DNA of 64,000 nt from Yoonia sp. R2331. GTDB taxonomy: Bacteria > Pseudomonadota > Alphaproteobacteria > Rhodobacterales > Rhodobacteraceae. The DNA is taken from assembly GCF_041103235.1 (NCBI RefSeq), contig NZ_JBGCUN010000001.1:2046001-2110000 (forward strand), written 5' to 3'. The position numbers and the translations under genes are program-made. The notes beneath the pieces were generated by a model. The model had not been told where the DNA came from. It saw only the letters and a program-made list of their open reading frames with translations, and ran no database searches. Within the stretch, counting starts at the first letter, position 1. Every line of letters starts with the position of its first letter. Positions 43,134-52,062 of this stretch are shown here, one piece after another.

Positions 43134-44033
43134 ATGAAGCTTGAACAACTGGTAGCCCTCGACGCTATCGTCTCTACCGGGACGTTTCGCGGAGCGGCTG
43201 AGCAGTTAAACAAGTCCCAAAGCGCCATCAGCAATGCTATCCGGCTCTTGGAAGAAGAACTTGATATTCAGATGTTTAGCCGCGCCGCATATCGGCCATC
43301 GCTGACACCAGAGGGCGATGTCTATTATCGTCAAGCATTGCGGGTTCTACAGCAGATGCGCGAACTCAAAAGGACGGCAGGTCGGTTGAGTGCCCATGAA
43401 GAAGCAGAGCTGCGCTTGGCGGTCAGTAGTACGCTGCCACTACATCCAATTCTGGCCGCGCTGAAGGACATTGGTCAAGTTTACCCGGCAACTCATATAC
43501 GGCTTGCCACCGAGAGCATGGGGGGCCCGGTTGCCCGACTGATGGAAGGACAAGCAGACATTGCGATCGCCAGCTTGGCGGATGTCGCGCTCGACAAAGT
43601 GGATACGCATCCCGTGGCCGAAGTCACAATTCGACCACTCGCTACGCCTGATTTTGCTGCCGAGCTTGGAACCCAAGCAATGACGCCTGCTTCCTTGCAA
43701 GGCCGGGTGCAGGTCGTGGTTGCCGGTACAGGTGGACAACAATTTGACCAGAGTCGCGACCTGTTGGCAGGTGGCAATAAATGGACCGTCTCGGATTTCG
43801 CATCCAAGAAGGAGGTCATTCTGTCTGGTTTGGGATGGGGCGGCCTGCCTGACCATCTGACGGTTGACGAGAGAAAGACAGGCAGGCTTGTCCCGTTATC
43901 GGTGAACAGCTTCCCACCACGTCATACTGTTCTTCATGCCATTCGGCGCAAAGATGTTGTTTCCGGCATCGTTGCCAATACGCTTTGGGACAAGTTGACT
44001 GGCCTCGATTCCACATCTGATGCACAGGTCTGA
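43134..44033 (+). CDS. LysR-family regulator of the GST operon
   Basis: A 299-residue LysR protein: MKLEQLVALDAIVSTGTFRGAAEQLNKSQSAISNAI winged helix and an effector domain with GLGWGGLPDHLTVDERKTGRLVPL near the end. Divergent from the GST/NTF2-like/tautomerase operon, which it probably activates. Confidence 0.9.
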   Translation: MKLEQLVALDAIVSTGTFRGAAEQLNKSQSAISNAIRLLEEELDIQMFSRAAYRPSLTPEGDVYYRQALRVLQQMRELKRTAGRLSAHEEAELRLAVSSTLPLHPILAALKDIGQVYPATHIRLATESMGGPVARLMEGQADIAIASLADVALDKVDTHPVAEVTIRPLATPDFAAELGTQAMTPASLQGRVQVVVAGTGGQQFDQSRDLLAGGNKWTVSDFASKKEVILSGLGWGGLPDHLTVDERKTGRLVPLSVNSFPPRHTVLHAIRRKDVVSGIVANTLWDKLTGLDSTSDAQV

Positions 44034-44733
44034 CGCCCGCACTTGTCTCTACCCGGACAATGCTCAAGGCGGTGATCTCTACATGCATCAATCAGACGCC
44101 AACCGAGGCAAAAGGTGACAGGTTGCACGTAAGCTTCACGGTAAACGTCAAGCGCGAACAACGTCAGAAAGGCAGCCGGGTTCGGGTATCCGAAAAGTGG
44201 ACAATCATCGTCAGAAAGGACGGCATTACGCCGGTCGGGGTCCGATGTGATCGTAGGCCGCGCAGACGTAAGTGACCACCCAACGAGGTTCTTCATCGCC
44301 CAGATGAGCGATTTACGCTGATATTTTCAGAAGTACAGCGAAGCATTGGAATCGCATGACGAATGGCCGTGGAAGATTTTTCAGCCTCGATTTTCTAGGG
44401 ATAAAATCACCTAAAAGATGTTACTGACGGGCGCGTCGGTGGCAGTCCACAGGCGCAGGTGCTCGCCGGGACGTCGGAGGCGTGACACGCGTCACAAGTG
44501 CGAGCAAACCGGGAAGACTGATTAAGATCGCAATCAAGAGTTTCTTGGCGTTTCTTTAGAAAACGACACGATCATATCTCAAATTCTAAACGATTTTCCG
44601 CATGAGGCTTTGAAACGACCTGTCATGGGCAGGCACGGCACGCAGGCGCGGAGGTGGCACATTGCTGGCGCGGGCAGACCGCCACAAATGTGCGATGCGG
44701 CAAGCATTCGCTTTGCAGCAGAACCTGGCATCA
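44034..44733. other. Gene-free stretch, about 700 bp
   Basis: Between the LysR gene and the end of the serine hydrolase gene I see no convincing coding frame, RNA gene or repeat. Short frames here are low-complexity or basic and lack ribosome binding sites. Possibly decayed DNA of the accessory stretch. Confidence 0.5.
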
Positions 44734-45912
44734 CTATTCACGACCCAAAGAACGCGCGACGACATCTGCGATGTCGACAACCGGAGCGTCAGTTCCGCTT
44801 GCGAGAACGGCAATGGAAAGATCTTGTGTCGGATAGACCCTCACTACGGCCGCAAAACCCGGACCGCCGCCGCGATGTTGCAACCATTGTGCCGCCGCAT
44901 CACGTTCGAACCAACCTAGGGAAAAATCCTGTGGATCCGGTGCAACCATCAGCTGCACAGTGTCGTCACTTTGGAGAACCGGGCCTTTTGCCATTGTGAC
45001 GGCACCCAAACGGGCGGCGTCTCGTGCGGATGCAATCAGACCTGTTGGCGGGGTCGCTTTGATGTAGACGCGGTTCAGCCACCAAATCCGACCGTCCCTT
45101 TTCCTGACCAGATCGTTGAGATCGGCGAAAAAGGGAAGCACCGGTGTGAAGACATGCACCAATGGGTGCGACCCGAGCGCTTCGTTTGCGGGTTGCGGTG
45201 CGCTAAAGACAAAGCTGCTGGACGCCATTCCTGCGGGTTGCAACACGCGCTGCAATACCGGGTCTTCATAGGCCTGCCCGGTCCGGGCCTCGATAATCGC
45301 GCCGAGCAGCATGTATCCAAGGTTGCTGTAGCTGCGGTCGGAACCGGGTTGGAATCCAAGATCGCGATAGGCAGGCAAATTTTGGCGCAGAAACTCCGTT
45401 TGGCTTGGCAGATACTCGTCATACTGCAGCCACCCAAACACCGCCGGCACTGTGTCTTGAAGACCCGAAGTGTGGCGCAAAAGATCACGGGTTGTTATGC
45501 GGTTTTCCGCGGCTTCGTCCAAATCCAGCCAGGGCAGAATTTCCGCAACCGGCTGGTCGAGATCAAGTTCCTGATCCTCGGCCAGCGTCAAGATCGTCAG
45601 CGCTGTCGCGAGTTTGGTAACAGACCAAATGTGATATCGTGTCTGCGGCCTCGCCTTTTGATCCTTGAATGGATCTGCTGTTCCTGACGCCACTTCCCAT
45701 ACAACTTCGCCGTTCTGAATAACTGCGAACGATATCGCAGTGGCGGCTTGCGCTGATACGATGCTGTCGAGCCACGGTTTGAGGTCATCGCGATCAACCG
45801 GTGCTGTGGGTGCCGCAGGATGGGGGACCATCATCATCCACACAGCGAGCATGACAGAGGCGAGCAGACCAATCACCCATTTCACCCATCGCTTATGCGC
45901 CACATGTTTCAT
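44734..45912 (-). CDS. Serine hydrolase (class C beta-lactamase/esterase-like)
   Basis: A 392-residue protein with an N-terminal membrane anchor or signal (WVKWVIGLLASVMLAVWMMMV) and a penicillin-binding-type fold: catalytic SVTK in HIWSVTKLATALTIL, YSN in DRSYSNLGYM, and HRGGGPGF in place of the KTG-type motif. Such proteins act as esterases or peptidases more often than as true beta-lactamases. The start overlaps the S41-like gene stop (ATGA), making it the last gene of the operon. Confidence 0.88.
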   Translation of the reverse strand: MKHVAHKRWVKWVIGLLASVMLAVWMMMVPHPAAPTAPVDRDDLKPWLDSIVSAQAATAISFAVIQNGEVVWEVASGTADPFKDQKARPQTRYHIWSVTKLATALTILTLAEDQELDLDQPVAEILPWLDLDEAAENRITTRDLLRHTSGLQDTVPAVFGWLQYDEYLPSQTEFLRQNLPAYRDLGFQPGSDRSYSNLGYMLLGAIIEARTGQAYEDPVLQRVLQPAGMASSSFVFSAPQPANEALGSHPLVHVFTPVLPFFADLNDLVRKRDGRIWWLNRVYIKATPPTGLIASARDAARLGAVTMAKGPVLQSDDTVQLMVAPDPQDFSLGWFERDAAAQWLQHRGGGPGFAAVVRVYPTQDLSIAVLASGTDAPVVDIADVVARSLGRE

Positions 45913-47036
45913 AACTTCCCCTCAAATTTCCGCATCTCGGAAAGGAAGGACAAGGCTACGGATTGGGCGTCTTGGTCAGTCGCGTTTAGGTCCGGCACTA
46001 AACCCGCGCCTTCAATCCGACCGCTGCCATGGCTTACATAGTCGGCTATGGGCAAGGACAGGGTAAAATGATCTCCGACATCGAAGGGTTGTTGAATCAG
46101 CAGAGCGCCTGCACTGGTCTCACCGATCAGCGCGGCACCGCGCGCGGTTCGCAGAACCTCGGCGACGAGTTCAGAGGCGCTTTGTGTTTGACCATTGATT
46201 AAGAACGCGATTGGACCCTGATACATCGGCCGCATGGGCAAGAAATGGACGCGTGTGACGGCATGGGACGCAAGGTGGTTCCAGAGACCAACGACAGTTG
46301 TTCCGTGCCAGGGCTCTAGCGCATCGATCTCTGGGCGTTCTGGCATCAAGGTACCTTCCCGAGGCCACCCCCGCCCCAATAGAACACCGGCATCGACACC
46401 ATCTGCGATGCAGTGGCCAACGAGGTGGCGCATTGCAAATGCCCCGCCGGGGTTATCACGCAGATCAATGATCAGGCCCCTCGCATCCGCTGCCACAATG
46501 TCCTCGAACGCTGCGGTGATGCGCGGGCCGGTGTCCTGGCCCATGAAGGTTCGGACAGAAAGGCAGGCAATCCCATGGTCCCATGCCAAGGCTACGGCCT
46601 CGGGACCGACTTGCATGGCATCGAAATGTCGGCCCATCTCTGCTGCTTTGCGGCGTTGGACAGACAAAGCGACATGAGACAGGCCAATGCGGCTGAATAT
46701 GCGTGCGAAATCGCGGCAAAGGTCTTCGGGGCCTTGTATGGCTTCGGCTATTTCCATCAGCTCAGCGAACAACGCCTGCGCTTGGCGCGATGTCACCCAT
46801 GCGGGGTCGAAGAAGTTCCGTTCGAAGATGTCGGCAACTATTGTGACGGATCGGCGGTAATCGTTCGGGCTTGCCGCACCGGGGCCGGAGGTCATGGCCA
46901 AGCCTGTCGCGCAGAGCGCCCCAATAAATGACCGGCGGTCCATCGAACAGGGCGGAATGGACGTGAGGGGCACGTTCGGAACACCCGAAGGCGAACCTTT
47001 GAACACATGACCCAGTGCTTCAGCGATGGTATTCAT
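45909..47036 (-). CDS. S41-like protease-fold protein, probably exported
   Basis: A 375-residue protein. A Tat-like segment MDRRSFIGALCATGLAM is at residues 32-48. The tail-specific protease fold is seen in GLIIDLRDNPGGAFA and in NGQTQSASELVAEVL, with the expected catalytic serine. The lysine of the Ctp motif FGKG is missing (GETSAGALL), as in the IRBP/tricorn-like branch. The ATG at 47036 overlaps the DUF4260 stop (ATGA), but the ATG at 46943 would begin directly at the Tat motif. A peptide-processing role in the periplasm is inferred. Confidence 0.78.
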   Translation of the reverse strand: MNTIAEALGHVFKGSPSGVPNVPLTSIPPCSMDRRSFIGALCATGLAMTSGPGAASPNDYRRSVTIVADIFERNFFDPAWVTSRQAQALFAELMEIAEAIQGPEDLCRDFARIFSRIGLSHVALSVQRRKAAEMGRHFDAMQVGPEAVALAWDHGIACLSVRTFMGQDTGPRITAAFEDIVAADARGLIIDLRDNPGGAFAMRHLVGHCIADGVDAGVLLGRGWPREGTLMPERPEIDALEPWHGTTVVGLWNHLASHAVTRVHFLPMRPMYQGPIAFLINGQTQSASELVAEVLRTARGAALIGETSAGALLIQQPFDVGDHFTLSLPIADYVSHGSGRIEGAGLVPDLNATDQDAQSVALSFLSEMRKFEGKL

Positions 47037-47431
47037 TGCAGCACCGGCAACGCGAGGTGCGTTGTCCTGAAGCCCGATCTGTGTTTGAGGCCATATCCGA
47101 ACGCACGGTCAAGGCCGATATGGGCGATCCAGATCGTTACCAGCGCGATCACCTCTGACCAGCCAACGAGCCCGCTGATCGTCCCGACCGCGGCGGGGCC
47201 GATGTAACTGTGCATCGCATTATAGGTAATCGCGCCGACGCGATTGCCGAAAGCGTAACCGACCATCGCCAGGTCAGGCGCAAGGAAAAAGATCGCGAAT
47301 AGCGTCCAGCTTTGTCCCAAACTGGCATAGGCAACGATGGAAGCAAGCCCAATCGCGAGGCCCTCCGATCGCAGCAGGGGAATCAATTGATAAGTCGTGG
47401 GTCGTTTCGGGTTAGTCGTTTCGGAATCCAT
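47033..47431 (-). CDS. DUF4260 membrane protein
   Basis: A 132-residue protein with about four transmembrane helices, matching DUF4260: LLRSEGLAIGLASIVAYASLG, FFLAPDLAMVGYAFGNRVGAITYNAMHSY and IWIAHIGLDRAFGYGLKHRSGFRTTHL. Role unknown. The ATG at 47431 starts the domain; its stop overlaps the S41-like gene start. Confidence 0.88.
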   Translation of the reverse strand: MDSETTNPKRPTTYQLIPLLRSEGLAIGLASIVAYASLGQSWTLFAIFFLAPDLAMVGYAFGNRVGAITYNAMHSYIGPAAVGTISGLVGWSEVIALVTIWIAHIGLDRAFGYGLKHRSGFRTTHLALPVLQ

Positions 47432-47540
47432 TGGATCAGTCCATTTTTTTGATTGGTGCCGAGATACGGGCAAGGTGAAACACCAGAACCGAACAGGTCG
47501 TATTCCGCCCTGCGCATCAGCTGCACACGAATTTCTCGGC

Positions 47541-48080
47541 CTAAGGAAGCGTTGTTGGCAGGCTGTCGCATTCCACGTCTGTTTTGTGCGCACCAAGGAC
47601 ATCGGCAAACAGGCTGCGGCCCGGGTTGATGACAAAGCTTGTGTCTGGCGATAGGCCCTGCGCCAGGTACAAGTCTGCCGCGTGATCTGTGGCATCGGAT
47701 GAAACGCGCACCATGTCGCTGACCAAATCCTGCCCTGCGAGCAGGTCGCCCATCACTTCCGGGTTTGTGACAACAATTCGGATCGGTCCTGCGCGCCCCA
47801 CATCGACATCTTCGCCAGCGAAGTCGCCAGCGACAATGCGGACAGGCATCGTGTGACAGGCGCCGTTGATGCGAAACGCTGCGGTGCCTTGACCGGCAAA
47901 CCCGCGCAACATCAGAAGGTTCCCTTTCTTGGGGTTCGGGATACTGATGACGGCGATGTCCCGTCCCGCAACGATGGCCGTTTCAGCCTTTGCAACATCG
48001 GTTACTGCGACGGTGGCCAATACCACGCTGGCCGCCAACCCAATGGTCGTCAGATGATCTTTGAGCATTTTTGGTTTCAT
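47541..48080 (-). CDS. Secreted hypothetical protein
   Basis: A 179-residue exported protein: signal peptide (LTTIGLAASVVLATVAVTDVAKA) then a beta-rich domain (GRDIAVISIPNPKKGNLLMLRGFAGQG) with two cysteines (NGACHTM, DVECDSL). AAAGGA lies upstream of the ATG at 48080. No family recognised. It sits between an AraC-type regulator and the DUF4260/S41/hydrolase genes on the same strand, so it is probably part of their operon. Confidence 0.68.
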   Translation of the reverse strand: MKPKMLKDHLTTIGLAASVVLATVAVTDVAKAETAIVAGRDIAVISIPNPKKGNLLMLRGFAGQGTAAFRINGACHTMPVRIVAGDFAGEDVDVGRAGPIRIVVTNPEVMGDLLAGQDLVSDMVRVSSDATDHAADLYLAQGLSPDTSFVINPGRSLFADVLGAHKTDVECDSLPTTLP

Positions 48081-48163
48081 GACATTTCCTTTCACGGTTG
48101 CTGTCCCACGCATGTGGGCTCTGGAACCTAGAAAGGTGAAAAGCAGAATATCTGCGCCCGAAT

Positions 48164-49231
48164 TTACGTTTCCGAACGTTTGAAATCGCGATTGCGAACG
48201 TGGTAGTTGCCACTTTCCTGGCGTTTATAGTCAGACGGAGTTTGGCCGGTCAGGCGTCGAAACTCTGTGTTGAAACTGGATTTGCTCTGGAAGCCGGCTT
48301 CTAACATAATGTCGGTCACAGGCAGATCAGTGGTTGTTAACAGCATCGCGGCATGGCGCACGCGAAAGCCATTGATATAACGCGATATATTCTCTCCGTG
48401 AATGCGATTAACCGCTTTTGAAACGCTCCGGGCTGGGCAGTGAATCCGCCGCCCCAGCCGCGCGAGCGTCAGGTCAGGGTCCGTAAACATTTGCTGTTCT
48501 GCCATCAGTTGATCAAGCTTGCGCAACAGGTCCTGATCCTCTTCCAGAGGTGTGTCGGCCGCAGGATCGCATGAAGCCTGCCGTGTCTGGCCCCCGAGGA
48601 CCAGTGGCACACCAATAAGGGCGCTTAGCAGGATGACCGTAACAACGACGCCAGATACGCCCGTCAGGAGCTGGATAATCCCTGTATTGCCTGCAGAAAG
48701 CACCGCAACAAAGATCAAATCGGCCGCAACGATCAGGGCGATGAAGAGGAGCGCAAAGAGCAGCGCAACTCTGGTCATGCGATATTTGTTTGGTGCAACC
48801 TGAACAAACACTTCCGGCGATTGGAACAGCATCCTTGCCAGCAAAATGGCACAGATGGCGTTGGTGCCGATCACGACCAAATCAGCGGACCATGCCGTTT
48901 GTAACAAGAGCGCAAGCTGCCCTGCGATCAGACCAAAGGCTGTTATCACAAGGTTCTGTCCAGTCGGAGACCCGGTTGTAGATGCAAGTGATTGAAAGCC
49001 AAGCCATAGCGTTGGGGCGATCAGTATCGCAATATGAGGCTGTATTGGGCTCAGCGCTTCGATCCCATATACGGATCGTAAACCCACAAAGACGGTGACC
49101 ACTGCAACGAGGCTAAGTGCTAGGCCAAACAGAAGGCGCGCTGCAACGGGTAGTCGCGGTCGGCTCACAACCGCTGCTGCGATGAAGACCGCAAGAATTG
49201 AAATGAGCCAAGACGTGGGAACCGTGCTCAC
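48164..49231 (-). CDS. AraC-family regulator with N-terminal membrane domain
   Basis: A 355-residue protein. The first 225 residues contain about seven transmembrane helices, and the C-terminus is an AraC double helix-turn-helix (DPDLTLARLGRRIHCPARSVSKAVN and VTDIMLEAGFQSKSSFNTEFRRLTGQTPSDYK). Membrane-bound AraC regulators sense envelope or small-molecule signals. The GTG at 49231 has GAGGAG seven bases upstream. It lies at the head of the same-strand cluster of secreted protein, DUF4260, S41-like and hydrolase genes. Confidence 0.88.
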   Translation of the reverse strand: MSTVPTSWLISILAVFIAAAVVSRPRLPVAARLLFGLALSLVAVVTVFVGLRSVYGIEALSPIQPHIAILIAPTLWLGFQSLASTTGSPTGQNLVITAFGLIAGQLALLLQTAWSADLVVIGTNAICAILLARMLFQSPEVFVQVAPNKYRMTRVALLFALLFIALIVAADLIFVAVLSAGNTGIIQLLTGVSGVVVTVILLSALIGVPLVLGGQTRQASCDPAADTPLEEDQDLLRKLDQLMAEQQMFTDPDLTLARLGRRIHCPARSVSKAVNRIHGENISRYINGFRVRHAAMLLTTTDLPVTDIMLEAGFQSKSSFNTEFRRLTGQTPSDYKRQESGNYHVRNRDFKRSET

Positions 49232-49753
49232 CGTGGTACTCCTCAAATCACATTCTCAAGCGCAATGGCTTTGTTGCCCCGCAATGTTTCGGACGCTGTT
49301 CACCAGAGCTGTTTGACAAACAAGATCATAGTACCATCGAATTTAACACCAGCCGCATTTGAGCTTGCTCATGGTCCCCGGTACGAAATCGCGTTTCTGA
49401 ATAAATTTCAAACGTCAGACAGAAGGCACTCTCGCTGTTTCGTAGATGCCATAAACGGCTCACACTCGATAAGAGCCACTGGCCCCTACCGTCTAAACAT
49501 CGCTCTATCGACCACGGAAGACGGCTTTGAAAGGGTCCTCGTAGTTCTGGCCCCGTGCGGGAAAAGTGACGTTTGATTTTTGCGTTTTGGAGCCCTGGCG
49601 AGTGACCGGTTTATCGCTGCGAGCGACGAGGCGGTTCAGTCCTTGGGGCAAGTGCCACAGATGCTGCGCCGGCAATAGCCGCAGCCGCATTGGTCCGGTT
49701 TACCCTGCAATCTCGCCATTCGTAGCGGCATTCACCGCCCGTGCCCCTGCCCG
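49232..49753. other. No gene recognised
   Basis: The gap between the AraC gene and DUF2065 holds no convincing gene, RNA or repeat. It marks the change back to core-like genes. Confidence 0.45.
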
Positions 49754-49948
49754 CTAACCGCCCAACAGGTAAGCAGCCGTCAGCACACAGCTACCAAGGG
49801 CCATGGACAGCAGGCCAAACACCCTGCGTTGTTCCAGCGTCAGGCTGCGCAGGGCGGCAAGAAGGTCTTCGACAAGCGAAGGGGCCAGTGCGTACACCAG
49901 CCCCTCGATCAACAGGACAAGGCCAAGGCCTGTCAGGACGTAGACCAT
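49754..49948 (-). CDS. DUF2065 (YjeT-like) small membrane protein
   Basis: A 64-residue protein with two transmembrane helices (VLTGLGLVLLIEGLVYALAP and VFGLLSMALGSCVLTAAYLLG), the DUF2065 pattern. It is usually encoded after hflC, as here, and shares one base with the hflC stop (TAATG). Function unknown, presumably linked to HflKC. Confidence 0.88.
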   Translation of the reverse strand: MVYVLTGLGLVLLIEGLVYALAPSLVEDLLAALRSLTLEQRRVFGLLSMALGSCVLTAAYLLGG

Positions 49949-50835
49949 TACTCGCCCTCGGCGCTCCGCGCACCTTGGTCAGATTTCAGATAGTTGAAGA
50001 ATTCTGAATCAGGTGACAGCACCATCGAGGAATTGCCCGGTGTCAGCGACCGTTGATAGGCCGTCATGGAGCGATAGAATTCAAAGAATTCCGGGTCCGC
50101 GCCAAAGGCTTCGGCAAAGATCGCGTTGCGTTCGGCGTCGGCTTCACCACGGGTGATTTCGGCCTGACGAAGCGCATCGGAGGTCAGTTCGACAGCGGTC
50201 CTTTCTGCCTGCGCCTCGATCCGCTGCGCGGCCTCGCGGCCCCGTGCGCGTTCGTCTTCGGCTTCGCGTGTCCGTTCGGCTTGCATCCGCTCGTAAGTGG
50301 CGTTGAGGTTTTCCGGCGGCAGGTCTGTCCGCTTCAACCGAACGTCGATCACCTCAAGCCCCAGAGACCGGGCTTCGAAGATCGCGTCATTGCGGATGCG
50401 CAGCATCAGCGCGGCCCGGTCCGTTGACAAGATGTCGTTGGACGAGACCGTACCCAGCACGTTCCGCGTGGTGTCGCGCAGAATACCGTCGAGACGCGAT
50501 GCGGCGCGTTCTTCGCCGCCGTCACCAACGGCCTGACGGAACCGTTCCACATCCGAGATCCGGTAGCGCGCAAAGGCGTCGACCACGAGGCGGCGATCAT
50601 CCGAGGGTGTCACCTCGAGCGGTTCAAGGTCACGGCTGAGGATGCGGTCGTCATAAAAAACGACATTCTGCACCAGCGGGATTTTGAAACCCAGGCCAGG
50701 TTCTTCCTGCACTTTGACGATTTGACCAAACTGCAACACCAGCGCCTTGCGGCGTTCGTCCACGATGAACACAGACGAAATGGCCAGAACGGCGATCACA
50801 ACAAGGGCGGGCAGAAGGAAAACTGATTTCCGCAT
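49948..50835 (-). CDS. hflC: HflC, SPFH-family modulator of FtsH
   Basis: A 295-residue membrane protein: one N-terminal helix (FLLPALVVIAVLAISSVFIV) and an SPFH/prohibitin domain (ERRKALVLQFGQIVKV to FEARSLGLEVIDVRLKRTDLP), then a long charged coiled coil. With HflK it forms a periplasmic cage around the FtsH protease. Its start shares a base with the hflK stop (TAATG). Confidence 0.95.
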   Translation of the reverse strand: MRKSVFLLPALVVIAVLAISSVFIVDERRKALVLQFGQIVKVQEEPGLGFKIPLVQNVVFYDDRILSRDLEPLEVTPSDDRRLVVDAFARYRISDVERFRQAVGDGGEERAASRLDGILRDTTRNVLGTVSSNDILSTDRAALMLRIRNDAIFEARSLGLEVIDVRLKRTDLPPENLNATYERMQAERTREAEDERARGREAAQRIEAQAERTAVELTSDALRQAEITRGEADAERNAIFAEAFGADPEFFEFYRSMTAYQRSLTPGNSSMVLSPDSEFFNYLKSDQGARSAEGE

Positions 50836-51989
50836 TAGTTTGACCCTCCGGTGTTGGTGGTTCGGTTCGAACGCAGCTCATTCAGGGGCAGATAGGGAAC
50901 AACGCCCTGCCCGCCGCCACCGCCGCTGTTTTCATCCAGCAAGATGATGTCGACGCCGCCAAGGACCTGTTCCATCGTTTCGAGGTAGATCCGCTTGCGC
51001 GTGACTTCGGGTGCTTTGGTGTATTCGTCCAGAACAGCGGTAAAGCGTGACGCCTCACCAGCGGCTTCGTTGACGACCTGTGCGCGGTAGGCTTCGGCCT
51101 GTTCCAGCGTTTGCGCGGCCTGACCACGGGCCTCGGCCACCACACGGTTGGCAGTCGCGTCGGCCAGGTTTGTGGCCCGGTCACGTTCCTGTTCCGCATC
51201 CTGCACGTCGCGGAAGGCAGCGATCACCGGCTCTGGCGGGTCGGCCTTGTTGAAGTTCACACGGACGATGTTCACGCCGCTGTCGTAGCTATCCAGCGTT
51301 GTCTGGATTTCGTCGCGCAGACGGTCAGCAATCGCACCACGGTCCCTGTTGAGGATCGGGGCCAGATTTGACTGGGCGATGATTTCGCGCATCACCGATT
51401 CAGCGACCGCTTCGATGGTTTGCGGCGGGTCAGCGAGATTGAACAAGTATTGCTGCAGGTCAACGATGTTCCAGACCACCTGAAAGTCGATGTCGACGAT
51501 GTTTTCGTCGCCCGTCAGCATCAGACCAGCGTCAAGGCCGGACCGGCTGGTGCCGATGTCGATGCTGCGTTCGGTTGTGACGGCCTGAACCTCGCGCGTG
51601 ACAACCGGCCAGGGGGCAAAATTCAGGCCCGGACCATTGGTCGACATGTAAGAGCCAAAGAGCAGTTCAACGGATTGTTCTTCGGGTTTCACGGTATAGA
51701 ACGACTGGAACGCCCAAAGGGCCGCTGCCGCCAAAAGGCCGAGGCCAACGGTGCCGCGCGTCAGGCCCGGACCAGCAGAACCGCCGCCTGTGCCGTTAGA
51801 GCCGCCACCCTGACCGCCGCCGCCCATCAAGACGCGCAGCTGTTCGCGACCCTTGTTCACCAGATCATCAATCTCTGGGATGTTGGGTCCGTCGTTTCGT
51901 GGGGGGCGTGGCGGGCGTGGTGGCTCGCCACCGTTTCCGCCGTTGTTGTTGCCACCGCCGCCCCATGGGCCACCGTTGTTGCCTGCCAT
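50835..51989 (-). CDS. hflK: HflK, SPFH-family modulator of FtsH
   Basis: A 384-residue protein: Gly/Asn/Pro-rich cytoplasmic N-terminus, a transmembrane helix (about 75-95, GTVGLGLLAAAALWAFQSFY) and an SPFH domain (EEQSVELLFGSYM) with coiled coil (ANRVVAEARGQAAQTLEQAEAY). Partner of HflC in the FtsH complex. First gene of hflK-hflC-DUF2065. Confidence 0.95.
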   Translation of the reverse strand: MAGNNGGPWGGGGNNNGGNGGEPPRPPRPPRNDGPNIPEIDDLVNKGREQLRVLMGGGGQGGGSNGTGGGSAGPGLTRGTVGLGLLAAAALWAFQSFYTVKPEEQSVELLFGSYMSTNGPGLNFAPWPVVTREVQAVTTERSIDIGTSRSGLDAGLMLTGDENIVDIDFQVVWNIVDLQQYLFNLADPPQTIEAVAESVMREIIAQSNLAPILNRDRGAIADRLRDEIQTTLDSYDSGVNIVRVNFNKADPPEPVIAAFRDVQDAEQERDRATNLADATANRVVAEARGQAAQTLEQAEAYRAQVVNEAAGEASRFTAVLDEYTKAPEVTRKRIYLETMEQVLGGVDIILLDENSGGGGGQGVVPYLPLNELRSNRTTNTGGSN

Positions 51990-52062
51990 TGTGCGTTGAT
52001 CTTCCTTATTTCATGACCCCGTAAGGCCGTTGGTCTACCAAATGTGCCCGAAAGGGCGAAAT

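Noticed and set aside
44610-44999. Plus-strand frame before the serine hydrolase
   Set aside because: Most of it is antisense to the hydrolase gene and rich in Arg and His, as shadow frames are.
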